The notes below the pieces were generated by a model. The model saw only the letters and a list, made by a program, of their open reading frames with translations. It ran no database searches and had not been told where the DNA came from. A DNA stretch of 64,000 nt from positions 37,944,918 to 38,008,917 of the forward strand of contig CP136062.1 in assembly GCA_032622095.1 (NCBI GenBank). The letters run 5' to 3'. The translations under genes and the position numbers were made by a program. Below are positions 35,601 through 45,576 of this stretch, piece after piece. The DNA is from Siphonodentalium dalli (taxonomy: Eukaryota > Mollusca > Scaphopoda > Gadilida > Siphonodentaliidae). Position 1 is the first letter of the stretch, and every line of letters starts with the position of its first letter.

Positions 35601-36584
35601 GGGTGCATTTACATTGCTATAGAAATGTATACAGATCTGTATGAAGTCACGTGTCGCGCATTACTGTGATCACAACATGATTACTAACAGTGAACGCGCG
35701 CTCATCAGTACTCTGGTAACTGACAATTCACTGCGAGTCGTGTCAGTTTAGGCCAGACATAAAAATGTATCAACTATCAACAGATAACAGCGATTTGGTA
35801 TGTGCCGCAGGTATTTAAAGTGTATCATTATACCACTTGATAATGGTTCGAAGAAAGAATGAAAATCATGCAGTTACCCTACAACACCCTTTATTTGACC
35901 AAATGTAGTAAAATTTTCAACTGATGACAATTCCAATGACAATGTTGACCAGTGTAGGACAATATTGTTTTCTTAAATTACATGCAGTTTTTATATATAG
36001 CTGTTAGACAATAAATATGATGATAATGACTGGCCACGGGGAGGGACCAGGTCACAATCTTTCCAAGTGTTGGACATTTCCAACATTACACCCGCCCCTA
36101 TGATAAGGTTGGAAAATTTCCAGCTGATGGCCATTCCAGCTCAAAATTTTGAAAAAAAGTAGGAAGTTATGCAAATATTGGTCCGAAAACAATACCCCCC
36201 CCCACCAAATAAAATGTTTGGAAATCAAACTACAAGATCATATTCAATCTATTGCTGGTTTGGAAATTACAACTAATGTTGTGTCAGGTATGAAATATCC
36301 AACCGTTGAACAAGTTGCCACGTCCCTATCCGTGTTCAATATTCGAAATACACGGGTTGAAATGACAACGAAAACTAAAACACATTCGCCAAGCCCGAGT
36401 AACAATTAATCAAAACTGATTTGCCTGTCGCAATGCTTCGGCGTTGACCGTGACGTATAGCGGACACGATTTTTGCTCACACGAACTAATACCGTTTTCT
36501 TTCTGTGTGCATTTCTATATCAACCCGTTTACACTAGTCTGCGTGTAGATCTATGTACATTTCTATAGCAATTTAAATGCACCC
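35601..36584. mobile_element. PIF/Harbinger-like non-autonomous element nested in Helitron B
   Basis: The terminal inverted repeats GGGTGCATTTACATTGCTAT and GGGTGCATTTAAATTGCTAT extend about 45 bp with small differences. A TTA duplication lies at 35598-35600 and 36585-36587, matching the 3-bp T(T/A)A duplication of PIF/Harbinger elements. An 86-codon open frame near 36149 lacks transposase or Myb features. The 984-bp element interrupts the 3' block of Helitron B. Confidence 0.72.
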
Positions 36585-36611
36585 TTATAGCGCAATTTAG
36601 AAAACTCGTCC

Positions 36612-36663
36612 GGTAAATTAGGTCTTGACCTCGCCAAAGGCTCGATCCAGACCTAATTTACTG
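36612..36663. repeat. Small hairpin
   Basis: GGTAAATTAGGTCT and AGACCTAATTTACTGG are inverted around a loop of about 20 nt. It lies between the Harbinger-like element and the resumption of Helitron B sequence. Confidence 0.65.
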
Positions 36664-37219
36664 GACTCGTTTTGCAAATTTCGCTATAAACATGGGACTC
36701 GCTTTAGATCCTCTATATGTTAAACTCAATTGTCGTCTTTTATTTTTGCGAACTAATGTTCTCATGTTCATGTTATAACGTTGAAGTTTACGCAGTTGTA
36801 AATAAATAAATAGTTCTTTATTGGTGGGACGGATTAATCGCGATAAACAAAATGACAATCGCTCCGATCCAACAAGGTGAGCTACTAGTTATATTCCGTG
36901 TGTAAGAATCATGTTTTGTGATGCTATTTTGGGTATATAATTTATGAGAATAAGTGTAACGCTTTGAACAAGAGTATCCTCTATTCCCATCATATATCCA
37001 TAATATGCAGAGGGTTTCATATTACTTTAACCTGGGCAACGCCGGGTAACCCTGCTAGTATTAATTAAATGCAGTGACTCTCGATGGCTAAATCGTTTTC
37101 GTTAGTTTATCGCCGATAGATGCGTCCAGAATCGAGTAGTAAATATTTACATTTGAGTGTAGTTCTGACGATGTTTTCTGTTGAGTGTTATACGGTCGAT
37201 TTGCTTCAGATTTTCGTCG

Positions 37220-37336
37220 ATGTTAGTAGAATGCTTTCCGATGAATGGCAACAAGCCATATTTCCGACAAAATCCTGAAATGTTACCCATAATTCTGCTG
37301 TGGTTGAGGGGTCAATTACTTTGGGCATTACTGTAC
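37220..37336. mobile_element. Half copy of the Tc1/mariner-like MITE
   Basis: GATGAATGGCAACAAGCCAT through GGGCATTACTGTA corresponds to the right half of the palindromic element at 9608-9801; the left half is absent. The flanking 37337-37917 holds nothing else recognised. Confidence 0.7.
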
Positions 37337-37917
37337 CAACCATTGTCACCCACAATACAGTAGTTCTATCTGTAAGGCCAAAACAAAAATTAAACTGTTT
37401 AGGATTTCCCTATACCTACCCAAGAAAAAGGTGCCTACCGAAAACCTTTTTTTAGACTGTATAGACAGATCTTTTTTTTTGCTCAGTTGGAAGGGCATCG
37501 AAAGGTATCTTACCCATTTTAAAACCTCTCCTATACATGTATATATTAGGCTATAAAAATGTTTTAGTAGTCTAGTAGTGCTCCGACTAATTCTTGCACA
37601 CTAACTTATCAGTGTCAACCAAGATATTTTTCATAAATTTGACCCTCAATTGTAAAAATATGGGTTTGTGTCATGAAATGATGCAACATGGAACATACAA
37701 TGTACTTTGACAATAATGCGGCCACAACAAGTATAACCGGATAGTAATGTTGGATTTCGACATCCAGACACAATATGTATCGATGACTCACGTCACTAAT
37801 AAAGGACCGATCAGTCTGAAACAGTGTAGACAATCAAAGAACCAAGCAAAGAAGCCTACATCTAAAGAACCTGGCATATAATAAGCATGACCCAGACCTC
37901 ATTTATGTACAACAAAT

Positions 37918-39038
37918 GTGACCCGCCATATCAAATCCAGTTGTAAGTCGGTTTTTTTTGTTACCCAGTGCCAATGCATTCTCTTATATATGCGAGTCGA
38001 CCATAGGTCGCCTCGCATATATACGAGAATGCATTGGCCTAACAATTTTTTATCATGTTTTTTTAAATAAATGTTTCTTACAATTTTTAGGACATAAAAT
38101 AAAAAACATCTATTACCCTGCAGGGAGCCCCACACATATATAGAAGCATATAGAAGAGTGTCGTCTGCTCATGTTTGTCTGGGGCTCTGTATGGGTGAAA
38201 TTATAAAATTGTTAAAGAATACAAGAAAAAATTATTAAAATTGTAAAAAATTGTTACACACGGATAATAACATGATATCTGAAAGAGACCCACATTACTT
38301 TTTCCATTAAATATATGTGTAACTGAATAGAGTGGGGCATATGCCGTCTCATCAATTAGCCACCGTAGGTAAATTGTGATGGTGTCAACCTTACTAGGAC
38401 AATATATCCTATCCGTTATCGTGATTTTGAGAAAGGTCTCTCATTGATCTTGAGAAGTTTCCGGCGTCCTTGTTGGACCGTGATTCGGGTTATCTAAATG
38501 TCTGCGTTCATGCGGGAAATGGGTGAAAACTGAACGCGCAGTGATTGTATTCAGTACGCAACGTTGTTAGCAGTTTAACCCTTTCATCGATCCTAATTTA
38601 CGGTCTGTAAAATCGGACCAAATTATTTTTATTTTTTTTTTTTAAATGTTTGTTTTTTACATTTGTGTTTGGTTGAATTGTTTTTGGGTTTTCTTAAGCA
38701 TGCTATAGCGAATTTAAAAACAAACTGGATAAAACCTTAGGGGCATATTATAACTCAAAACTATCGCCAAGTATTCATAGTAATAATTTTTATGCCCATG
38801 AAAAACGTGAGATTCCCTGGCACTAAACCTACAAAATACGTCTGTTAAGAATATAAGAAAAGATTATTAAATTGTAAAAAATTGTAAAAAATAATCACAT
38901 ATGATGAAAAATTATTAGGCCAATGCATTCTCTTATATATGCGAGGCGACCTATGGTCGACTCGCATAAATAAGATAATGCATTGGTACAGGGTATAAAA
39001 AATCCCGACTTACGACTGGATTTGATATGGCGGGTCAC
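37918..39038. mobile_element. GTGACCCGCC-ended element, family B copy 2, mosaic, with 17-bp flanking repeats
   Basis: The ends match copy 1 at 8844. The flanks ATTTATGTACAACAAAT at 37901-37917 and 39039-39055 are perfect 17-bp direct repeats. The left half is collinear with copy 1 through its hairpin (37970-38038) and the GGAGCCCCACAC centre. From about 38256 the sequence switches to unrelated DNA (38448-38580 is shared with 18890-19030). It then becomes family C (from the TTTAACCCTTTCATCGATCC end at 38577 through the hairpin at 38919-38987) before rejoining the family B right terminus. It is non-coding. Confidence 0.8.
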
Positions 39039-39096
39039 ATTTATGTACAACAAATAGAGTCTATACATCTATACATGTTTTGTATTTGGCCATTAA

Positions 39097-39419
39097 CCCC
39101 CCCCCCCCCCCCCCCCCCTGTGGCGATTCGATAGAGTAGTGATAACTTATGATTTCTCGACAAATGCATTTACAGAGATTGCATGTTTTCTCGTAGATTA
39201 GCGCGTTTCCAAGATAGATAACTCTTGAACAACCAACGAAGACAACACATTCGTCCTGTATAAACGGAATGGTCACATATAGTATGACAGTGACTTTGGA
39301 TGGCAGCAGAAACGCATGTTACAATTTACACGGTTGTGTGGCTAAACCTATAGCTATACTTATATTATAACTACGGCAAATAACCTGAAATATTTCGAGT
39401 CAAATTTGCCGGCGTGTAC

Positions 39420-39446
<27 letters not shown>
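39097..39446. mobile_element. TTAA-flanked segment with poly-C and poly-G termini
   Basis: TTAA at 39093-39096 is followed by 22 C residues; at the other end 27 G residues precede TTAA at 39447-39450. The arrangement is that of a piggyBac-type element whose ends have become homopolymers. The inner 300 bp is non-coding and has no further inverted pairing that I can see. Run lengths are sensitive to sequencing error. Confidence 0.5.
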
Positions 39447-39452
<6 letters not shown>

Positions 39453-39730
39453 ACTCCAAAATGACTCGTTCATATCTACATGTCAATGTTAACATCCATG
39501 ACAATAGTATGCACATAAATTCATATACAGCTGGTCGGAAAAAAACTTCCGAAAACAGACAAACATTTTGACGTGGGGTGGGTGTGTCCCAACAAGGGTC
39601 GAAAGGAAAAAATCGGCATACGTGCCTGAACATTATTTCTGACCCCACCCCACTGGCGTGTAATCATAATTATAGCATTAGAATTTACTCACCTTAGCCT
39701 GTAGGTAGTCCGGTGACGGCGCGCCAAGAA

Positions 39731-39850
39731 CTAAATAGAGAATACATATTTATTACACACCATACCCTGAATAGAGAATATATATTTATTGGACACCATA
39801 CCCTAAATAGAGAATACATATTTATTACAAAACATACCATAATTAGAGAA
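39731..39850. repeat. Tandem repeat, 36-bp unit, 3.3 copies
   Basis: AATAGAGAATACATATTTAT starts recur at 39734, 39770 and 39806, with a partial copy at 39841. The unit length is a multiple of three, which produces fortuitous open frames on both strands. Confidence 0.85.
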
Positions 39851-39865
39851 CCCCCAAGTAGTTTT

Positions 39866-40078
39866 AAAGTGATACGAAACACTCGGCTATGGGTAATCAA
39901 ATAAAAATGGAGCATAATCTTGCTTAAGATGTAGTTATTATTTACAAATATTATATCAACGTTGACCATATACACCGTCATTCTTATATATCAATTAAAT
40001 GCAATGACTCCTGGTTGCGAAATATTTTCATTTGTTTATCTCCGATAGTTGTGCCCAGAATTTAGATGTAAATACACT
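39866..40078. repeat. Paralogous empty site of Helitron B
   Basis: The segment matches 32392-32505 up to TTATA (39988) and continues directly with the match to 37059 onward (TATCAATTAAATGCAATGAC against TATTAATTAAATGCAGTGAC). It is therefore the repeat family into which Helitron B inserted, here without the Helitron. Confidence 0.82.
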
Positions 40079-41124
40079 TAGAAATTACTGTCGGTTCGAC
40101 GGTTTCGGGCCGTCATAATAGACGTCCTCATGCCGTTTCATCAGTTTGACGGTCCCATACCGTTATTTTATGTGCCCATGAAAATTGTCTAAATTCAATA
40201 TTTTCGTGATTCAAAGTCATTGCGTCAACATTCAATAGTATATTTATCGGCGACCATATTATATACGACAATGACTCCATGCGTATGACTGAATCTTACT
40301 CTACTGTTATTTAATATGTATATACTATCGGCATTCACACTGAATCGGGTCGGTACGTAGATTGATGAGCAAGTAATTCTACCGGGGTTAAGTTCCCGCT
40401 TTAGCACTACCGTAAGATCATTTTTTCGCCATTTTGTATTTGGCGTTGCATATTTAATCGCAAATTATTGTTTTTTTGGGAAACTGTTACCTTTTCCACT
40501 GTGGACAGTAACTGTTAAGACGGTCTGATTTCGGTTCCTTTGATAACCGGACAAATTTCAATTCTGCGAAAATCTGCTTAATCATTGACAATTGCCACTA
40601 AATTAGAGCGCAGAGATTCATTCTGGCAATCGATTCATGGCACGATCGGGGTCTGACTTCATTCGACTCAGTGATGTTGAAATTGACAGTGTGTGACTTA
40701 GTATCAAAACTACTCACATTTACTGACATAAGAGGATACGGGTACAATTAACACAAGATTCGATGTCAACCAATAGTGACAATAATAACAACGACTCAAC
40801 GAGCAGCTACAGTATTACTATTATAATGTTGACAATTATGTTGACAGTGTTCTGAATTTTCATTGAAACGTGTGGACATGAGACATTGTCATCATTCGCC
40901 ATGTTAACGTCAAGTTATTACGACAATTTACTGGCAGTACATTATTGGTTGCATGTTCATCTTTGGCTGACATTGATACTAAGTGGTTGTGATACCAAAA
41001 TTTCATGGAAAATGTGCGACTACAGGAGAACATTGTCGCCAAGTCATTGCGCACAGTGATTATGGGATCTGCTGTTGTCTTGAATGTTCCAATCACATCT
41101 AGCCGTTATTGATATACAGTATAA

Positions 41125-41628
41125 CCAGTCAAAAGAAGTGGTATATTAAGCGCGCTATTTTCGCGCCCAATATCGAAATAATATAGCAAGTGGAAACGCT
41201 TATAAGCATGTCGATTGTGATATTACTGCAGTATTTTGCGCTTAATATCTCAATATTTTGCGCTTAATATTGCGACATCTTGAGCTCAAAATTGTGACAT
41301 TTAAATCAAATTATTGTTTCTTCCATATTGTTTATTGTCTAAATAGAGACAATGTTTTAGATATGTATATAATTATAGTTGCAAATGCTATATGGTATGT
41401 ACACTATATGTACAATATATGCACATTATTTATCTAATATATATATAACACTATCGGGTTTGTATGAAATTTAGCGCGCTTAGTATCGCAATATTTTGCG
41501 TTCAATATTGCAATAATAAGCGCGGCTGATTTGTGGTATTGTGCTATAATCACGCCTTTTTCTAAATTAAGCACACTCAATATCGCAATAAAGGTGCGCC
41601 TAAAAATACCACTTCTTCTGACTCGTAC
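41125..41628. mobile_element. Foldback MITE with GCGCTTAATATTGC subrepeats
   Basis: The ends CAGTCAAAAGAAGTGGTAT and AGTCAGAAGAAGTGGTATTT are inverted. Both arms carry several TTTTGCGCTTAATATTGCAATA-like units cut into shorter words. It is non-coding, with no clear target duplication. Confidence 0.75.
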
Positions 41629-41810
41629 CGTACTGCCATGATGTACGGATTCACCTGTTAAAACAAAAATTGTTTACAAGTGACTGGACAATTTCACGCC
41701 TTACAAGTTATCAAAAAGTATGCCATTAAGATATTTGACTTTTACATGTACATAAATTTGAGTTTTAACTGTGAAACATGTAGCTTTGTTCTTTTTATGG
41801 CTTAAAAGGG

Positions 41811-42170
41811 CATGCCAATTCATGTTTTAGAATGGTCGAAATTAGTATTTCTCATAACTGAATAGTTGATGGGTTGGCTCAACAGCTATTACTAGTATCG
41901 TTTTTTATTTACAGCCATATTTAAACAGTAGTTAGTGAAAGGCGAACACATTACGCGTGCGCAGCCTTTTCCGGATGACATTCTACGAGGCAGATAACAA
42001 GCTTTATCCTCTGCAAACTGCAAAGTTTCATAAGTATTGTCTATCACTTTATACATTGAGGATTTACATTTCATAAAAAATATGATCGTAACATAAGAAC
42101 TAAGATGTATTTTTCAGTTACGAATAATACTAGTTTCGACCATTCAAAAACATGAATCGTAATGCCTACC
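41811..42170. mobile_element. Foldback MITE
   Basis: GGCATGCCAATTCATGTTTT and AATGGTCGAAATTAGTATT pair with mirrored words at 42145-42170 and 42122-42145. The ~60-bp arms surround a non-coding centre. Confidence 0.72.
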
Positions 42171-42676
42171 GGGAAATTATATTATCATCATGGGAACCTG
42201 GCTAATTCTATGGTAAATTAGCAAATTAAGAGTAAATAATTGGTGTTGACCCATGACAAATACCATTGGTCTGACCTTTATTTTTTACGGTCTTGATATT
42301 GATTAAACGGTGCTGAACCGTAACAAATACAACGGTCTGACAGTTATTGGTTACGGTCTGCCCGTTACTTAAACGGTTTTATACCGTGGAACATGCTACG
42401 GTCTGACCGTATGTTTAACGGTCAAATGTTGGCAGCGATGTTGCGCGGTCTCAGACCGTTGAAACGACGGTATTTTTTCTAACTGTGTATTTACAATTGA
42501 ACGTATTTGAGACGATGTTTTCCATGGAGTCGTGAGGTCGATTTGCTTGACATTTTCGGTGATGTTAGTAGAATGACGCATTCCTCCAGTTGGCATAGCG
42601 CCTGAGTACTAACTTACAGTTGCATGCACCCGAACAAGTCCATAATATGTCTTTGAGTGATATATTATACATAGAG

Positions 42677-42830
42677 GATCTCCAACTCGTTATGTTGAGA
42701 TATAAGATTTTATGAAACTAGTTGGATAAATTTGATTCACAACGATTCGTAGACGAGTTGTGAATCAAAATTATCAAACGAGTTTCATGAAATCTTATCC
42801 AACATGACGAGTTGAAGATCATTCATATCA
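42677..42830. repeat. Long palindrome
   Basis: The arms from GATCTCCAACTCGTTATGTT inward pair with the mirror ending at 42830, and the inner stem TTTGATTCACAAC/GTTGTGAATCAAA surrounds an 11-nt loop. It is probably a short MITE. Confidence 0.8.
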
Positions 42831-42924
42831 AATGAAAACAAACTAGATCATTATCCCCTTTTAAGGACATTGTTACCCCAATTTCCCAAAATTTTGATGG
42901 AGTCAAAATAAACGATTATGTTCA

Positions 42925-44135
42925 CTTTTATTACAAAATCACAGTAACCAAACCCATTGATGTAGAATACCACGATGGATTATGTTGGAAAGACTATATG
43001 TGAAATTTATAGAGGTTTTTAAAATCTATTTTTTCGAACCCAAATCCAACAAACACAAAGTCCATATCTAAGAAAATAATATGGGAATGTGTACTGAACA
43101 CTGAAGAATGATGAACAATAAAAATATATTCATATTTACCAAACGATCTTTGACAAATTTACTCAGAACCACTTATTTACAAATGGTAGATTTACTTTCT
43201 CAGTAATGCTGTCCAGAAGGTGACGCTTGATGGGTGGATTACGGGTCACCTTGTGTCCAGTGTCGCTGGGATTGTTATCAGCATGTGTGGCCACTGGACT
43301 GTAAGGGATTATTCCATGATTGGTGACCTATTTAGTGGCTACAGGGTGGTGTGAAAAATTGAAGCTCAACCCTTTACCCAACAAACCGGCCAAAACCGGC
43401 CAAATAAAGCTTCAACAGCCTAAAATATCTTGGGTCTGTCTCAATAAAACCATACAAATATGGATATCATTGGAACCGGCTCATTGACCACATTGTGATG
43501 GTTATAGTTATGCCCTGTGCCAATGCATTCTCTTATATATGCGAGTCGACCATAGGTCGCCTCGCATATATAAGAGAATGCATTGGCCTAAAAAAATAAT
43601 CTTTTTTTTTAACACTTTTTACCATTTTTTCTTACATTCTTTAACAATTTTATAATTTTTAATGTGTTAAGCCAATGCATTCTCTTATATATGCGAGGCG
43701 ACCTATGGTCGACTCGCATATATAAGAGAATGCATTGGCACAGGGCCCTTCTGTTTGGGTAAAGGGTTAATAAGTTATATTATCAATTCACCACTGTCAA
43801 TAATTAACCAACTGCTTCCAGCTCCCCAGTCAGCCAAGTTTGGGAAGTGAATCTATCATTTGTAAACAGCTGGTTTTAATTAAGTTTGTCAAAGAACACT
43901 TGGTAAATATGAATATAACTTTATTGTTCATCGTTCTTCACAGTATTTAGTACACATTTCCATATTTTTTTCTTAGAAATTGATTTTGTGTTTCTTGGAT
44001 TTGGGCACAAAAAAATATTTTTTAAAACCTCTATAAAGTTCACATTTTGTATATCTGAGATAATTCATCATGACTTAAACTGTTAAAATGGTGCATCTAT
44101 GGGTTTGGTTGCTGTGATACTAATAACATTGAACA
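42925..44135. mobile_element. Foldback repeat family E, copy 2 (contains MITE P3)
   Basis: ACAGTAACCAAACCCAT (42941) pairs with ATGGGTTTGGTTGCTGTG (44099), and the arms remain alignable inward to about 43190 and 43860. MITE P3 sits in the central spacer; the same point is unoccupied in copy 1 near 5824. The arms are diverged and no protein is encoded. Confidence 0.75.
43370..43766. mobile_element. piggyBac-like MITE, copy P3
   Basis: It has CCCTTTACCCAACA ends. The right flank is TTAA (43767-43770) and the left flank is TCAA (43366-43369), a single-base decay. Hairpins lie at 43519-43587 and 43671-43739. The empty-site paralog near 5824 reads TTAG. Confidence 0.87.
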
Positions 44136-44360
44136 GAATCCTTTATTTTCACTCCTTCAAATTTGGGTTGAAAATGGGTTAGCAAAGCCCTTGACAATTC
44201 AAAACCTTTAAAAGGAGCTAAAAATGTATGCATGCTCGGCGATGTTCCCCTTTTTTGTACCTATGTTCATTCTAAGCCCCCCCCCCAAGTTGATAAACAT
44301 GATCACGACAGGAGGATTTTCTGAAAAATTTATAATAAAAAAATGATAAAACATTCTTAG

Positions 44361-44429
44361 GCCAATTCATTCTCTTATATATGCGAGGCGACCTATGGTC
44401 GACTCGCATATATAAGAGAATGCATTGGC
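44361..44429. repeat. Isolated 69-bp hairpin
   Basis: A copy with one arm substitution (GCCAATTC), preceded by an AT-rich tract and followed by ACAGGGTAAAAATTGGCG. No paired second hairpin or terminal inverted repeat was found nearby, so it may be a remnant of family B or C. The surrounding 44136-44912 holds poly-C runs near 44277 and 44872 and nothing else recognised. Confidence 0.7.
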
Positions 44430-44916
44430 ACAGGGTAAAAATTGGCGTACTGCTAACCTTTGCCCTTTCTTAGACCCCAGACCCATCTCATGGTACTTAC
44501 TGCCCATACAAAACTCCCAGATTTATCACTTCATTACTATCTACTGTTTTTGTGTTCTTTAAATCTGTCGAACATTTCGCCATTATCATTTGAATATAAA
44601 ACAATATGAAATTAACAACTTAACATGGCGAAACGTGAAATTTCGTAAAATTCAAATTTTTCTTATAGGAATCACTGAACTAAATGGTTTCCCATAGGCG
44701 ACAGTGTTAACGTTTTGGACAAATTCAATGAATTGAAGCCTACAGGTCACTCCAATCATGTTTACCCAGCTAGATTGATACCAGTTGATCACGAAAATGC
44801 AAGAAAAAGCATATGTAATGTGTTTACTTTCGTGGAGGCTTATTCTGCGTCATTTCTGAGAATCATTTTATACCCCCCCCCTACAGCGAGAGCGTGATGT
44901 TCCACAGAGATATTAA

Positions 44917-45376
44917 CCCTTTACCCAACAGAACGGCCATGTGCCAGTGCATTCTCTTATATATGCGAGTCGACCATAGGTCGCCTCGCATATATAAGAG
45001 AATGCATTGGCTTAATACATATTAAAAATGATAAAATTGTCAAAGAATGTAGAAAAATATTAGAAAAATTGTTAAAAAATGTAAGAACAAATTATAAAAT
45101 TGTTAAAGAATGTAAGAAAAAATGGTAAAAAAGTGTTAAAAAAAAGAATTTTTTAGGCCAATGCATTCTCTTATATATGCGAGTCGACATATGGTCGACT
45201 CGCGCATATATAAGAGAATGCATTGGCACAGGGCATAACTGTAACCATCACAATGTGGTCAATGAACCGGTTCCAATGATATCCATATTTGTATGGTTCT
45301 ATTGAGACAGACCCAAGATATTTTAGGTTGTTGAAGCATTATTTGGGCGTTTTTGGCAGTTTTGTTTGGTAAAGGG
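44917..45376. mobile_element. piggyBac-like MITE, copy P4 (inverted, internally deleted)
   Basis: TTAA lies at 44913-44916 and 45377-45380. Relative to P1-P3 it is inverted: the long subterminal block with AACCGGTTCCAATGATATCC is on the right, and the opposite subterminal block is short. Hairpins are at 44942-45011 and 45157-45227; the second has a symmetrical loop (GTCGAC...GTCGAC) and a 2-nt insertion in one arm. Confidence 0.85.
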
Positions 45377-45380
45377 TTAA

Positions 45381-45540
45381 GGGGAGATGCACGTTTTGCA
45401 TAAATCCAGCCAAAATGGCAGAGATTTTCAATAAAGAATTTCTCTGGATCTGGCAAAACACCTTGATTTTATCAGATCACCGTCTTCAGTGTATGTAGAA
45501 TTTCATAAATTATTAAGAGACAGCAATGGATTTTAACATA
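45381..45540. repeat. Dispersed repeat family F, copy 2
   Basis: GATGCACGTTTTGCATAAAT through TTATTAAGAGACAGCAATGG corresponds to 6710-6870. Both copies directly follow a piggyBac-like MITE, so this family contains a TTAA target used repeatedly. Confidence 0.6.
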
Positions 45541-45576
45541 GATGTGAGAGGCTGACAATACCTTTCTTTTTATATT

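Larger units (their letters stand above)
32506..37058 (+). mobile_element. Helitron-like element B, complete, with tandem array and nested insertion
   Basis: The 5' end TCTATATTTGCGAATGTCTG follows a host A, and the 3' end has the ACCTGG...CCGGGT hairpin (G at 37031-37046) and then CCTGCTAG before a host T. The flanks 32392-32505 and 37059-37165 are contiguous in the paralog at 39866-40080, joined as TTATA|TATCAATTAAAT. This shows insertion between A and T without duplication, as for Helitrons. Inside are about thirteen degenerate ~140-bp units (32640-34500) and a 5'-end-like repeat (34545). The 3' block matches element A but is interrupted at about 35180-36727. No Rep/helicase is encoded. 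Confidence 0.85.
40079..42483. mobile_element. TIR element rich in ACGGT motifs, carrying nested MITEs
   Basis: The ends TTAGAAATTACTGTCGGTTC and TTAGAAAAAATACCGTCGTT are inverted, followed by ACGGTTTCGGGCCGTC and ACGGTCTGAGACCGC on the two sides. It interrupts the repeat family described at 39866, which resumes at 42484 (compare 37150-37240). A tandem series of ACGGTCTGACCGT-like motifs fills 42280-42470. No transposase was seen. Nested elements lie at 41125-41628 and 41811-42170; the stretch 40430-41110 shows nothing recognised. Confidence 0.65.

Noticed and set aside
39694-39981. Open frames on both strands with repeated MYSLFRVWC or NREYIFI peptides
   Set aside because: They are generated by the 36-bp tandem repeat.
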